Numbered from the stretch's first letter, positions 36,657 to 46,056 are shown. The stretch is 64,000 nt of DNA from Trinickia mobilis (GCF_017315705.1 NZ_JAFLRF010000006.1:226706-290705), one strand, 5' to 3'. Translations and numbers: made by a program. The notes: a model not told the origin generated them from the letters alone.

Positions 36657-37754
36657 TCAGCCCAAAAGCGGCTGCAGTTCCCTCACGCTCTCCTTCAACT
36701 CGCGCTCGAGCTGAGCGACGAGTTCCGCCGCAGGCAGCGACCTCGCGAGCGCGGCGGCCTGTCCCGCCCACTGCGCGCCGTATCCGAACTCGCCCTTCGC
36801 CTTGGCCGCGGCATGCAGCGACTTTCCTGCGTCATAGGCGATCGGATATTCGGGCGTCTTCGGCGCGTTTGCGTCGCTGGCGAGTTCGGTGAACTTGTTG
36901 ACCATGCTCCGCGCGATCCGCCCGGAGATGCCCGAGGTAAACGTCGTGCGGCGTGCCGCATCGCCAAGCAGCGCGCGACGGTAGCCATCGTCGATCGAGG
37001 TTTCCGGGCAAGCCACGAACGCGGTGCCGAGTTGCGCCGCTTGCGCGCCGAGCGCGAGCGCCGCCGCGATGCCGGCGCCGTCCATGATGCCGCCGGCGGC
37101 AATGACGGGAAGCGAAAACGCTTTGACGAGGAGTCGCGTCAGCGCAAACGTGCCCAAGCGGTCGTCGAGCGCAGGATCGAACACGCCCCGATGGCCGCCC
37201 GCCTCGATACCTTGTGCGACGATCGCGTCGACACCCGCCGCCGCGACCTGCGCCGCCTCGTGAACATTGGTCGCTGCGCCCAGCAGCTTGATGCCGGCCT
37301 TCTTCAGATCGGCGATGACCTCGGCGGTCGGCAAGCCGAAGTGGAAGCTGACCACCGCGGGCTTTTCTTCGAGGAAGACCTCGACCATGTCGGGGTCGGC
37401 CAGGAAGCTCGTGTAGATCTCCCACAGCGAAGCGGGCGGGGTCGCGCCGTATTTCTCGAAGTGCGGCGCAAGCCACTTCAACCACTGGCTTTCGACCGCT
37501 TCGTTCGACATTGCTGGACTATGGCAGAACACGTTGATGTTGAAGGGCTTCGCCGTCAGCGCACGCGTCTCTTTGATGACCTTGCGGGCGCCTTCGGCGT
37601 TCATCGCACCGACGCCGAGCGAACCGAGCCCGCCCGCATTCGACACGGCGGCGGCCAGCGCAGGCGTGCTGACGCCCGCCATCGGCGCCTGGATGATTGG
37701 CTTTTCGATGCCCAGCAAACGCAGCAGCGTTCGATTGTCTGTCGGGTGAGTCAT
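36657..37754 (-). CDS. Nitronate monooxygenase (2-nitropropane dioxygenase family)
   Basis: A 365-residue TIM-barrel FMN enzyme. Motifs are [22 protein letters not shown] near the N-terminus, [10 protein letters not shown] near residue 73, the catalytic His in GIEAGGHRG near residue 187, and [11 protein letters not shown] near residue 218. It oxidises alkyl nitronates such as propionate-3-nitronate, a plant toxin, to carbonyl compounds. It starts 77 bases before the palindromic repeat that precedes the next LysR gene. Confidence 0.92.
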   Translation of the reverse strand: MTHPTDNRTLLRLLGIEKPIIQAPMAGVSTPALAAAVSNAGGLGSLGVGAMNAEGARKVIKETRALTAKPFNINVFCHSPAMSNEAVESQWLKWLAPHFEKYGATPPASLWEIYTSFLADPDMVEVFLEEKPAVVSFHFGLPTAEVIADLKKAGIKLLGAATNVHEAAQVAAAGVDAIVAQGIEAGGHRGVFDPALDDRLGTFALTRLLVKAFSLPVIAAGGIMDGAGIAAALALGAQAAQLGTAFVACPETSIDDGYRRALLGDAARRTTFTSGISGRIARSMVNKFTELASDANAPKTPEYPIAYDAGKSLHAAAKAKGEFGYGAQWAGQAAALARSLPAAELVAQLERELKESVRELQPLLG

Positions 37755-37794
37755 TTCGGTTCCTCTTCAAATGGGTTGGGTCGCAGATGGGCCA

Positions 37795-37821
37795 GGGCCT
37801 GTTCACGCTAATAACAGGCCC
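37795..37821. repeat. Perfect palindromic element, copy 2
   Basis: GGGCCTGTT, a 9-base loop CACGCTAAT, then AACAGGCCC: a perfect 9-base stem. The loop matches that of the element at 12541-12566 at all but one position. It abuts the 3' end of the LysR gene (37821) and may serve it as a terminator, but the shared loop suggests a dispersed repeat family. Confidence 0.55.
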
Positions 37822-38732
37822 TAGGCCTCGAGCTTCAGCATCAGGAAGTCCACAAAGCAGCGCACGCGCGACGACAAATGCCGGCCGTGCGGGTAAAGCA
37901 AGTAGAACGGCCGCGAACAACCGCCATAGGATGCGAGCACGACTTTGAGCGTGCCCTCCACGATGTCTTTCTCGACAATGAAGCGATAGGTCTGGAAGAC
38001 GCCTGCGCCGTGACGCGCGAGCGTTACGCCGGCAAGCGCGTCGCCCGACGACCCATAGCCTCCGTGCGTGACGAGTTCGACGGACTCGCCATCGCGCTTG
38101 AACACCCACGGCAGGTTGCGGCCGGTGCTCGGCAACGCGAACTGGATGCAGTCGTGGTGAGCCAGATCGTCCGGCGAGTCCAGCTTGCCGCCTCGCCGCA
38201 GATAAGTGGGCGACGCGACGACGACGATCTCCGCATCCTCGAGCTTGCGCGCAATGAGACCGGAATCGCGCGGCGCCCGCCCGCGGATCGCCAGGTCGAA
38301 CCCTTCTTCCGCAAAATCGATGTTGCGATTGCTGAGGTGCGTTTCCACCGTGACCTCGGGATAGCGTGCGCGAAAGTCTCCCAGCAGCGGCAGGACGCGG
38401 TAGTGGCCGTACGGCGTCGGCATGCTGACGCGCAGCAGGCCGGCGGGCGTGGTCTGTTGCCCGGTTGCTTCGCGCTCCGCATCCGCGAGCTGGTTCAATG
38501 CCTGCCGGGATTGCTCGAAGTAGCGCCTGCCCAAATCGGTAAGCCGGATCTGCCGCGTGGTCCGCACGAAGAGCCGCGCGCCGAGCCGCTCTTCAAGGCG
38601 CGCCACCGCCCGGCTGACGGCAGCCGGTGTGACGCCCGCCGCGTTGGCCGCAAGCGTGAAGCTTTCGAGTTCCGCCGCCAGACAGAACAGTTCGATGCTG
38701 CCCAGCACAAGATCTTCAAATTGACGCTGCAT
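37821..38732 (-). CDS. LysR-family regulator
   Basis: A 303-residue LysR protein with helix-turn-helix ELESFTLAANAAGVTPAAVS near residues 18-37, and LEERLGARLFVRTTRQIRLT. The start at 38732 (MQRQFEDL) fits the family; the longer frame upstream does not. It follows a broken LysR gene and reads towards the nitronate monooxygenase gene, which it may control. Confidence 0.9.
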   Translation of the reverse strand: MQRQFEDLVLGSIELFCLAAELESFTLAANAAGVTPAAVSRAVARLEERLGARLFVRTTRQIRLTDLGRRYFEQSRQALNQLADAEREATGQQTTPAGLLRVSMPTPYGHYRVLPLLGDFRARYPEVTVETHLSNRNIDFAEEGFDLAIRGRAPRDSGLIARKLEDAEIVVVASPTYLRRGGKLDSPDDLAHHDCIQFALPSTGRNLPWVFKRDGESVELVTHGGYGSSGDALAGVTLARHGAGVFQTYRFIVEKDIVEGTLKVVLASYGGCSRPFYLLYPHGRHLSSRVRCFVDFLMLKLEA

Positions 38733-38772
38733 GGCCGTCGAATCCCGTTCGATGTCGTTCTTCACGGCGCGG

Positions 38773-39554
38773 CTATCGATCGGCTTCGTTTTCGCGCGCA
38801 ACGCGAATCCCGGTGCCGACGGCTCGAAGCAGCGCCTCGTACGCACCGCTACTGTACGCCGGGCGCGCGATCAGATAGGTATCGACGGTGGCGATTTGCC
38901 GGGTCCGGACATTCAGCGGGGTGCGCCGGAGATCCAATACCGACTTCGGACAAAGGGCGAAACACGACCCTGCGGCCACACAGGCGAGCATCGTGTGGTA
39001 CGACGCCAGCTCCATCACCTTCCAGCCGGTCTCCTGCTCCGCATCCCGGATGCCGAGCCACCGCTCGAGCACGCTTCGATAGCTGCAACCCTTGGAAAAG
39101 GCAGCCAGCGTTCTTACGTGGATGTCCTCCGGACATTCGACGGGTGGGTGATTGGGCGGCAGCACCAGCAGCATGTCTTCCGTGCAAGCGCGCGTTGCGC
39201 TCAAGCCGCACTCGGCAAACCTGCCGCCCACGCCAAGAATATCTTCCATGCCTGCGCCGGCGACGAACGCGCAGTCAAGGCGGCTCATCAGCACGTCGTC
39301 GACGAGCGAGCAGGAGGTGCCGATCGAAATCTCGAGTTCGACCTGCGGCCAGCGGCTGTGGTAGACCGAAAGCAACGAAGGCAGGCGCGCCGCCGCGGTG
39401 CTTTCCAAGGCGCCGACGCGCAACACGCCAGCGGGCTGATCCGAACTCATCGCGTCGTGACGTTCGACTGCACGCGCGCGAGATGTCGAGCCGCGCGCGT
39501 GATGCTCTGCGCGCCAGTGACGGCGCAAAATATTTCCGGCGATGAGAAGTTCAT
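38773..39554 (-). pseudogene. LysR gene with internal deletion and frameshift
   Basis: From the ATG at 39554 the sequence reads MNFSSPEIFCAVTGAQSITR, a normal LysR helix-turn-helix start, up to QSNVTTR and a TGA at 39447-39449. The effector domain continues at once in another frame (MSSDQPAGVLRVGALESTAA and on to 38773). About 55 residues covering the rest of the DNA-binding domain and the linker helix are missing. The two halves are joined by ATGA, so a DNA-blind effector domain could still be made. Confidence 0.75.
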
Positions 39555-39709
39555 GTTGCTCTCGGTCAGGTTCTCACTCGGAGATCGTCCTGACGAGAAT
39601 GTTCTTTTTCTGCGAACGTCCGGTCAACCGGTTGGCGGGAAAAACACTTGTGACTCGCAGGAAAAACCCGTCGAGCAGACAAAGCGTTTTTCCTTCGATG
39701 AAACAAAGC

Positions 39710-39731
39710 GGCGGCGAAATCCCGCGCCGCC
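39710..39731 (-). terminator. Hairpin after mmsA
   Basis: GGCGGCG with complement CGCCGCC, loop of 8, followed on the minus strand by GCTTTGTTTC. It lies 22 bases beyond the mmsA stop at 39753. The T-rich tail supports a weak intrinsic terminator. Confidence 0.45.
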
Positions 39732-39752
39732 CAACGCTCTGCCGGATCCGCC

Positions 39753-41264
39753 TTACTTCGCCGTCGGCATCGCGAACTCAGCGCCCTTTTCGATGCTCTC
39801 GGACCAGCGCTGCATGATCGACTTCTGCTTCGTATAAAAGCGCACGCCCTCTTCGCCGTAGGCATGCGTGTCGCCGAAGAGGCTGCGCTTCCAGCCGCCG
39901 AAGCCGTGCCACGCCATCGGCACCGGAATCGGCACGTTGATGCCGACCATCCCGACTTCGATGCGATGTCCGAACTCGCGGGCGATGTGGCCATCGCGCG
40001 TGAAGCATGCGACGCCGTTGCCGAACTCGTGTGCATTGATCAGATCGACGGCTTCCGTGAAATCCTTGACGCGAACGCATGCGAGCACCGGGCCGAAGAT
40101 CTCTTCCTTGTAGATGCGCATCTCGGGCGTGACGTTGTCGAACAGCGTCCCGCCGGTGAAGAAGCCGTCCTCGTGGCCGGCAACCTTCAGGCCGCGGCCG
40201 TCGACGACGAGCGTCGCGCCTTCCTTCACGCCCTGCGCGACATAGCCTTCGATGCGCTCCAGCGCTTGCCGCGTCACGACCGGGCCCATTTCGGCGTCGG
40301 CTTCCATGCCGTTCTTGACGACCAGATTGCGGGCGCGCTCCGCGAGCCGCGGGATGACCTTGTCGGCCACATCGCCGACGAGAAGCGCCACCGAAATGGC
40401 CATGCAGCGCTCGCCCGCCGAACCGTATGCGGCGCCGATCAATGCGTCGACGGCCTTGTCGAGGTCCGCGTCCGGCATCACGACCATATGGTTCTTCGCG
40501 CCGCCGAGCGCCTGAACGCGCTTGCCGTGCTTCGCGCCCGTCTCGTAGATGTAGTTGGCGATCGGCGTCGAGCCGACGAAGCTCACCGCCTTGACGTCCG
40601 GATGGACGAGCAGCGCGTCGACCACCGCCTTGTCGCCCTGAACGACGTTGAAGATGCCGTCGGGCAGGCCCGCTTGCTTGAGCAGGCCGGCCATGAAGAG
40701 CGACGCCGACGGATCGCGCTCGCTCGGCTTGAGAATGAACGCGTTGCCTGCCGCGATCGCGACCGGGAACATCCAGCACGGCACCATGCACGGGAAGTTG
40801 AACGGCGTGATGCCCGCGACGACGCCGAGCGCCTGACGCGTCGTCCAGTTGTCGATGCCCGTGGAGACCTGCTCGGTGAAGTCGCCCTTGAGCAGTTGCG
40901 GAATGCCGCAGGCAAATTCGATGACGTCGATGCCGCGAGCGACTTCGCCTTGCGCATCGGAAAATACCTTGCCGTGCTCGGCGGTGATGATGGCTGCGAG
41001 TTCGTCACTGTGCTTGTTCATCAGCTCGAGGAAGCGCAGCATCACGCGAGCGCGCTTGATCGGCGGCGTATCGCGCCACTTCGGGAACGCGGCCTTGGCG
41101 CTTGCCACCGCCGCGTCGACGTCGGCCGCTTCGCCCAGGAGCAGCTTGCGGGCCCGCGCGCCGGTCGCGGGATTGAAAACGGGCTGGCTGCGGGTTCCGC
41201 TGCCGCTCACGCGCTGGCCATGGATGTAATGCACGACGTCGGCGCTGTCGTTATAGGCTTGCAT
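39753..41264 (-). CDS. mmsA: CoA-acylating methylmalonate-semialdehyde dehydrogenase
   Basis: A 503-residue aldehyde dehydrogenase. Signature features are [20 protein letters not shown] near residue 145, the catalytic Cys in [18 protein letters not shown] near residue 287, and [19 protein letters not shown] near the C-terminus. It converts methylmalonate or malonate semialdehyde to propionyl- or acetyl-CoA in valine, inositol and beta-alanine catabolism. No other mms gene is adjacent. The divergent LysR 109 bases away is its likely regulator. Confidence 0.93.
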   Translation of the reverse strand: MQAYNDSADVVHYIHGQRVSGSGTRSQPVFNPATGARARKLLLGEAADVDAAVASAKAAFPKWRDTPPIKRARVMLRFLELMNKHSDELAAIITAEHGKVFSDAQGEVARGIDVIEFACGIPQLLKGDFTEQVSTGIDNWTTRQALGVVAGITPFNFPCMVPCWMFPVAIAAGNAFILKPSERDPSASLFMAGLLKQAGLPDGIFNVVQGDKAVVDALLVHPDVKAVSFVGSTPIANYIYETGAKHGKRVQALGGAKNHMVVMPDADLDKAVDALIGAAYGSAGERCMAISVALLVGDVADKVIPRLAERARNLVVKNGMEADAEMGPVVTRQALERIEGYVAQGVKEGATLVVDGRGLKVAGHEDGFFTGGTLFDNVTPEMRIYKEEIFGPVLACVRVKDFTEAVDLINAHEFGNGVACFTRDGHIAREFGHRIEVGMVGINVPIPVPMAWHGFGGWKRSLFGDTHAYGEEGVRFYTKQKSIMQRWSESIEKGAEFAMPTAK

Positions 41265-41340
41265 GTCGATTCCTTTGGGTGAATGGTCGATGTACGCAGT
41301 GTAGAAAGCGGCGGCCCGGCTGGAAAGACGCTACCATTGA

Positions 41341-41370
41341 ACTCATTGTTTAGCCGAATGAACAATGAGT
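41341..41370. promoter_or_regulatory. Perfect palindrome between mmsA and lysR
   Basis: ACTCATTGTT (41341-41350), ten-base spacer, AACAATGAGT (41361-41370): a perfect 10-base inverted repeat one codon upstream of the LysR start. A LysR dimer site of this symmetry at the gene start suggests autorepression. Confidence 0.65.
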
Positions 41371-41372
41371 GT

Positions 41373-42314
41373 ATGGATACTCAAAAGATCGAAGGTCTCT
41401 GGACGCATCTGCATTGGCTCGCCATGCTCGCCGAGCAAGGCAGCTACACGGCGACGGCGTCACGGCTGGGCGTCAGCAAGGCGGCAGTGAGCCAGCGCAT
41501 TTCCGAGCTGGAACGCGCCGCCGGGATTTCGCTGGTGCAGCGCACCACGCGCAGCGTCCGGCTCACGGAGGCCGGACAGCGGCTCGTCGACAACACGCGC
41601 GGCCAGTACGAGCAGATCGCGGCGAGCTTCGCGACCGTGCGGGAATTGGCGGGCGTGGCGCGCGGGCTCGTGCGCGTCACGGCGCCCGTCGCGTTTGCGC
41701 GGCAACAGTTGCTGCCGAAGCTGTCCGGGTTCTTGCGCGCGAATCCCGAGATTCGCGTCCAACTGGAAGTTTCCGACAGGCTGATTTCCCTCGCGGTGGA
41801 GGGATTCGATCTCGCGATTCGGCACAGCGCCGCCGCGCCCGATACGCACGTCGCCTGGAAGCTCTGCGAAACCCAATCGGTGATCGTTGCGACGCGCGCC
41901 TATCTGCGCAAGCGCGGCACGCCCCGGATTCCGCAGGATCTATCCGTCCACGACTGTTTGTTCTATCCACGCTCGACAGGAGCGCCGATGTGGTCGTTCG
42001 AACGCAAAGCGGCGCGAAAGACGGCCGCCACAACGGTCTCGCTGCCCATCAACGGTCCGTTTTCCGCCAACAACAGCGAAACGCTGCGCGACGCGGCGCT
42101 CGACGATCTCGGCATCGCCCTGTTGCCGGATTTCACGGCTCAGGCGGCCGTCAAAGCCGGCAAGCTGGTCGTGCTCTTGCCCGAATGGCGCGTCACCGGC
42201 ACGTTCGCGGAGCAGCTCTACATCCTGCGCCCCTATACGTCCCACGTGCCGCGTGCGGTCGGAGTCTTCGTCGCTTACCTTCGCGAGCACTTTGCCGAAG
42301 GCTTTCCGGTGTAA
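41373..42314 (+). CDS. LysR-family regulator divergent to mmsA
   Basis: A 313-residue LysR protein with helix-turn-helix EQGSYTATASRLGVSKAAVS near residues 20-39 and LVQRTTRSVRLTEAGQRL. The start at 41373 gives MDTQKIEGLWTHL; an in-frame ATG 12 bases upstream lies within the palindrome. Probably activates mmsA. Confidence 0.9.
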   Translation: MDTQKIEGLWTHLHWLAMLAEQGSYTATASRLGVSKAAVSQRISELERAAGISLVQRTTRSVRLTEAGQRLVDNTRGQYEQIAASFATVRELAGVARGLVRVTAPVAFARQQLLPKLSGFLRANPEIRVQLEVSDRLISLAVEGFDLAIRHSAAAPDTHVAWKLCETQSVIVATRAYLRKRGTPRIPQDLSVHDCLFYPRSTGAPMWSFERKAARKTAATTVSLPINGPFSANNSETLRDAALDDLGIALLPDFTAQAAVKAGKLVVLLPEWRVTGTFAEQLYILRPYTSHVPRAVGVFVAYLREHFAEGFPV

Positions 42315-42360
42315 GCGTCCAAAAGTCACCAGCCAAACAGGCTGCGCCGGCGATGCGCTG

Positions 42361-42630
42361 TCACGCCTGATAGTGGTAGCGACAGGAGATGATGCTGATC
42401 TGGAAATCGTCCGCGTCGTACACGAGGCGGTTCGTATCGTCGATGCGGCGCGACCAAAAGCCGGAGAGGTTCGCCTTCAGCGGTTCCGGCTTGCCGATGC
42501 CTTCGAACGGCGTGCGCTGCGCCTCGCGAATGAGCTGGTTGATGCGCTTGAGGGTCTTGCGGTCCTGCCCCTGCCAATAGACGCAATCGTCCCACGCATC
42601 GGGCGTAAAAAGCACGCGGCGCACGCTCAT
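42361..42630 (-). CDS. yoeB: YoeB-family mRNA interferase toxin
   Basis: An 89-residue RelE-superfamily toxin. Typical YoeB features: FTPDAWDDCVYWQGQDRKTL, INQLIREAQRTPFEGIGKPE (catalytic Glu), FWSRRIDDTNRLVYD (catalytic Arg), and the C-terminal RYHY with the catalytic His-Tyr. It cleaves mRNA at the ribosome. It overlaps the antitoxin gene by four bases (ATGA), the usual coupling. Confidence 0.95.
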   Translation of the reverse strand: MSVRRVLFTPDAWDDCVYWQGQDRKTLKRINQLIREAQRTPFEGIGKPEPLKANLSGFWSRRIDDTNRLVYDADDFQISIISCRYHYQA

Positions 42631-42887
42631 TCCGTGTCCTCAGTGAGCTTGCGTTCCTTTGCCTTGCCCTTGCGCAACTGCGCAATCGAGCGCTCGAGGT
42701 GGGCGACGTTGGCCGGCGAGCGAAGCAAATGCACCGTCTCCATCAGGCTGTCGTAATAGTCCTGCGACATGATGACGGCATTCGGCGCATCGCGCCGCGT
42801 GATGAGCGTCACGTCGGCATCGTCGACAACCTGATCGATCACGGTTTTCAGGTTGCCGCGCGCATCCGAGAAATGAATGGTCCGCAT
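42627..42887 (-). CDS. yefM: YefM-family antitoxin
   Basis: An 86-residue Phd/YefM protein. The N-terminal DNA-binding domain has FSDARGNLKTVIDQV and VTLITRRDAPNAVIMSQDYY. The disordered C-terminal tail binds and silences YoeB. The start at 42887 matches the family, and a longer frame upstream covers the promoter. It also represses the operon through the TGTACA sites just upstream. Confidence 0.95.
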   Translation of the reverse strand: MRTIHFSDARGNLKTVIDQVVDDADVTLITRRDAPNAVIMSQDYYDSLMETVHLLRSPANVAHLERSIAQLRKGKAKERKLTEDTE

Positions 42888-42913
42888 TCGATCACTCCAT
42901 ATGTACTTTAAGT

Positions 42914-42948
42914 TGTACAAGTATAGCGGACCCGGCCAGGCATGTACA
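42914..42948 (-). promoter_or_regulatory. yefM-yoeB promoter and operator
   Basis: On the minus strand a -10 TATACT (42920-42925) and a -35-like TGTACA (42943-42948) are 17 bases apart. A second TGTACA (42914-42919) touches the -10. TGTACA cores are the known recognition element of YefM operators, so the sites overlap both promoter boxes as expected for autorepression. Confidence 0.7.
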
Positions 42949-43164
42949 GCATCTGGTACATGTCCGTCGACCGCGAACCAGATAGTGGGCACGGCCGGCA
43001 TACGCAGCCGCTTCTAACCGTGCGCCCGATTTATTCCTTCGACTCAACACTGTTTGTCTCCGCCGGGTATTCGAACTTGGCGGGCACACGCTTAGATTTA
43101 GCACTCATCGGAGCTGCGAGCCCGATCAGATCCAAAGCTAAATCAACTGACTTCGAGGTTTACT

Positions 43165-43875
43165 ATGAGCAATTCGCAAAAAGTCGCCGTCGTTACCGGC
43201 GCATCGCAAGGCATCGGCGCAGAAACGGTCAAGGCATTCCGCAAGCTCGGCTATAACGTCGTAGCAACGGCGCGCAGCATCCAGCCGTCGGACAACCCCA
43301 ACATCGCGACCGTGGCGGGCGACATCGCCGACCCGGCCACCGCGCGCCGCGTGATCGACGAAGCCGTGAAGCGCTTCGGCCGCGTCGATACCCTGATCAA
43401 CAACGCCGGCATCTTCATCGCGAAGCCGTTCACCCAGTACACCCCCGAAGACTTCGCCGCGATCACCGCCGTGAACCTGGCGGGCTACTTCTACATCACG
43501 CAGCTCGCCGTCGCCGAAATGGAAAAGCAAAAGAGCGGCCACGTGGTGAACATCACGACGACCTTGGTCGAACACGCCATCGACGGTGTGCCGTCAGTGC
43601 TGGCATCGCTGACGAAGGGCGGCCTCGCCGCCGCCACGCGCTCGCTCGCGATCGAGTACGCCAAGCGCGGCATTCGCGCGAATGCGGTCGCGCCGGGTGT
43701 CATCAAGTCGCCGATGCACCCGCAGGAAACGCACGCGGCGCTCGGCGCCCTGCATCCGCTGGGCCACATGGGCGAAATGAGCGATATCGTGAACGCCATC
43801 CTGTATCTCGATTCGGCGCCGTTCGTGACGGGCGAAATCCTGCACGTCGATGGCGGTCAGATCGCCGGCCACTAA
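43165..43875 (+). CDS. SDR-family protein lacking the catalytic Tyr
   Basis: A 236-residue Rossmann protein with cofactor motif TGASQGIG (residues 11-18) and NNAGIF near residue 77. The Ser position reads ITTT. The YxxxK motif reads ASLTK, with Ala where Tyr should be and the Lys kept. GVIKSPM and LHVDGG close the fold. It may bind NAD(P) without classical reduction, or use another acid. The next genes are a tautomerase and a VOC protein. Confidence 0.85.
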   Translation: MSNSQKVAVVTGASQGIGAETVKAFRKLGYNVVATARSIQPSDNPNIATVAGDIADPATARRVIDEAVKRFGRVDTLINNAGIFIAKPFTQYTPEDFAAITAVNLAGYFYITQLAVAEMEKQKSGHVVNITTTLVEHAIDGVPSVLASLTKGGLAAATRSLAIEYAKRGIRANAVAPGVIKSPMHPQETHAALGALHPLGHMGEMSDIVNAILYLDSAPFVTGEILHVDGGQIAGH

Positions 43876-43948
43876 GCATTCGACGAGGAGCGCTGCTTGC
43901 CGGCGCTCCATTCATCCCCATTCATCCATCGCGATCAAGGAGAGCGAG

Positions 43949-44179
43949 ATGCGTATCGTCACGATTCAGGTGACCCGCGAGGGCACCCAGCCCGGCGCCG
44001 ATTCAGTTACAGCAGACGAAAAAGCGCAACTCATCAAGGGCGTGAGCCATCTGCTGCTCGACGTGCTGAACAAGCCGCTCGAAGCCACCTTCGTTGTCAT
44101 CCAAGAGGTGGAAACGGAAAACTAGGGCTGGGGCGGACTACCGGTTCCCGAGTATCGCAAGCAGCGAGGACTGAAGTAG
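43949..44179 (+). pseudogene. 4-oxalocrotonate-tautomerase-like gene interrupted by an in-frame amber codon
   Basis: The frame reads MRIVTIQVTREGTQPGADS to VIQEVETEN, then TAG (44123-44125), then in the same frame GWGGLPVPEYRKQRGLK and a TAG at 44177-44179. In relatives the interrupted position is typically Trp (TGG), so one G-to-A change explains it. The start follows AAGGAGAGCGAG. The shortened product of 58 residues keeps the fold core but loses the tail. Confidence 0.75.
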
Positions 44180-44387
44180 GTCCCACCGTTCGGACGTCCC
44201 GCGCCGCCGGGCTCGGATGACCTGCAAAAAAATACGTTTTGCCATGAAGCACTGATTTCAGTTTATGCTCCCCATGGCATGCGCTTGAGCATCATTCGAT
44301 GAAGGCATTGCTTACTGTTCTCGAAGGATCGCGAAGACCGCTGCCGCTGCCGCTATCGCTGCCACCACTGAACAGGAGAACTCGAGA

Positions 44388-44813
44388 ATGACCGATAAAC
44401 CACTTACGCTCGGCATCGATCATGTCGGACTGACCGTGCGCGACCTGAGCCTCACGCGCGACTTCTTCGTCAATTGCCTGGGCTGGAAACAGGTCGGCGA
44501 GAGGCCCGCGTACCCCGCCGCTTTCGTTTCGGACGGGCACGTGATGCTGACGCTCTGGGAGGTCACGAATCAGGACGAACGCGTGGAGTTCGACCGCAAG
44601 ACGAACGTCGGCCTGCATCACCTCGCGTTCCGTGTGGGTACCGAAGAAGCGTTTAAGGAGATCTTTGCGCGCGTCTCCCGGTGGCCGGGCGTCCAGGTCG
44701 AGTTTGCGCCGGAGAATCTCGGTGAAGGGCCCAAGCAGCACACGATGGTCTATGAACCGGGCGGCATCCGCCTCGAGTTCGATTTCGATCCGCGCATTCA
44801 AGGGGCGGCCTGA
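44388..44813 (+). CDS. VOC-family protein (glyoxalase/dioxygenase superfamily)
   Basis: A 141-residue single-chain vicinal-oxygen-chelate protein. Metal positions are His in GIDHVGLTV (residue 12), His in GLHHLAFRV near residue 78, and Glu in GIRLEFDFDP near residue 128. The start at 44388 follows ACAGGAGAACTCGAGA. Substrate unknown. The 208 bases upstream hold no recognised gene. Confidence 0.88.
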   Translation: MTDKPLTLGIDHVGLTVRDLSLTRDFFVNCLGWKQVGERPAYPAAFVSDGHVMLTLWEVTNQDERVEFDRKTNVGLHHLAFRVGTEEAFKEIFARVSRWPGVQVEFAPENLGEGPKQHTMVYEPGGIRLEFDFDPRIQGAA

Positions 44814-45015
44814 CGCCCTCGCAAGGCGCACCGGCACGATCGCGATTCACTTCGGTCCTGCGTTTCAGCGGGACGCTTCCCGAAGACAGATGCGCAAGTC
44901 CATCAGCTATCAAATCCCGCGATAGCCCTATCGAAACAAACCGTGCATCGCCCTCCGAATCCGTTGCTAAAGTGATCACATCGCAGTGAGGCAGCAATCG
45001 GATCGGAGGTTGGCG

Positions 45016-46056
45016 ATGGATCAGCTTTACCTATTGAGGGCGTTCGTTGCGGCAGCTCGGCTGCGCAGCTTCAGCAAGGCAGCCGCCTCGCTCGGCGTCA
45101 CGACTGGCTCCATTTCGAAAGCGATCGCCAAACTCGAAGCGGCAATCCAGACCCGAGTGCTTCACCGCACGACACGATCGGTCACGCTGACCGAAGAAGC
45201 GCAATCCTATTACCTCAGCTGCTGCCGGCTACTAGAGGAACTGGACGAGGCTAACCGCCGAATTACGCAGGAAAGGGAAGTCGACAGCGGCAAGCTTCGC
45301 CTCGTGGTCCACCCGATGTTGGTCAGCGAGACGTTCTCGAAGTTTCTGTGGAGCTATCGCGCAATCGCCCCGCACGTGAATCTTGTGGTGTCGGTTCAGG
45401 AAGGCGCGGTCAACCTCTTCGACGGGCACTTCGACATGGCGATTCTCCCGCCTCACCAGGTGGAGCAATCGGCAGCGATTCGCAGAACCTTGTCGAAGTC
45501 CTCCGGGGTCTGGGTCGCTTCTCCGGGATATCTTCGCAAATACGGCACGCCTGCCCGCGCCGCCGACCTCGCCGCGCATTTCTTGCTGCTACTGCCTCAG
45601 TCGCGACAGCGCGGCACGAATTTCATCGAGCTGCTCGAGAACGACGAACCCGTGAAAGTGATTCCGAGGTCCTCCATGGACGGCAATGAAGTGCTCCTGC
45701 GCGCTGCGGCGCTGACGGGCACCGGTATCGCGGAACTGCCGGAAGCGATGGTCCGCGAAGATATTGCGATGGGACATCTGATCCCCGTGCTGCCCGGCTG
45801 TTCGACCTCGGACGGCAAAGTCGAAATCTGCTTGTTCTATTCGCATCGGGAACTGCTGCCTGCGCGGTTCAGGACGTTCGTGGACTTTTGCACGGAGTTC
45901 TTCCGCCGGGACAGTTCCAGCCGGCGCCCCGAAGCGGGCGCTGCGCTCGCGGAGAAAATCGGCAGCTTGATTGCCACAGCGATTCCACTTGAAAACTCGG
46001 AGATCCTGTCCGAACGAACGAGGCCGCCTCTGTCTATGCGGCCGTCGGCCGCTTGA
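45016..46056 (+). CDS. LysR-family regulator with an abnormal C-terminal extension
   Basis: A 346-residue LysR protein. The helix-turn-helix is RLRSFSKAAASLGVTTGSIS near residues 17-36, and the effector domain ends near FVDFCTEFFRR (about residue 303). The last 40 residues are unlike the family and run over the 3' end of an MFS remnant, so the original stop was probably lost when the neighbouring genes were deleted. The start follows ATCGGAGGTTGGCG. Confidence 0.85.
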   Translation: MDQLYLLRAFVAAARLRSFSKAAASLGVTTGSISKAIAKLEAAIQTRVLHRTTRSVTLTEEAQSYYLSCCRLLEELDEANRRITQEREVDSGKLRLVVHPMLVSETFSKFLWSYRAIAPHVNLVVSVQEGAVNLFDGHFDMAILPPHQVEQSAAIRRTLSKSSGVWVASPGYLRKYGTPARAADLAAHFLLLLPQSRQRGTNFIELLENDEPVKVIPRSSMDGNEVLLRAAALTGTGIAELPEAMVREDIAMGHLIPVLPGCSTSDGKVEICLFYSHRELLPARFRTFVDFCTEFFRRDSSSRRPEAGAALAEKIGSLIATAIPLENSEILSERTRPPLSMRPSAA

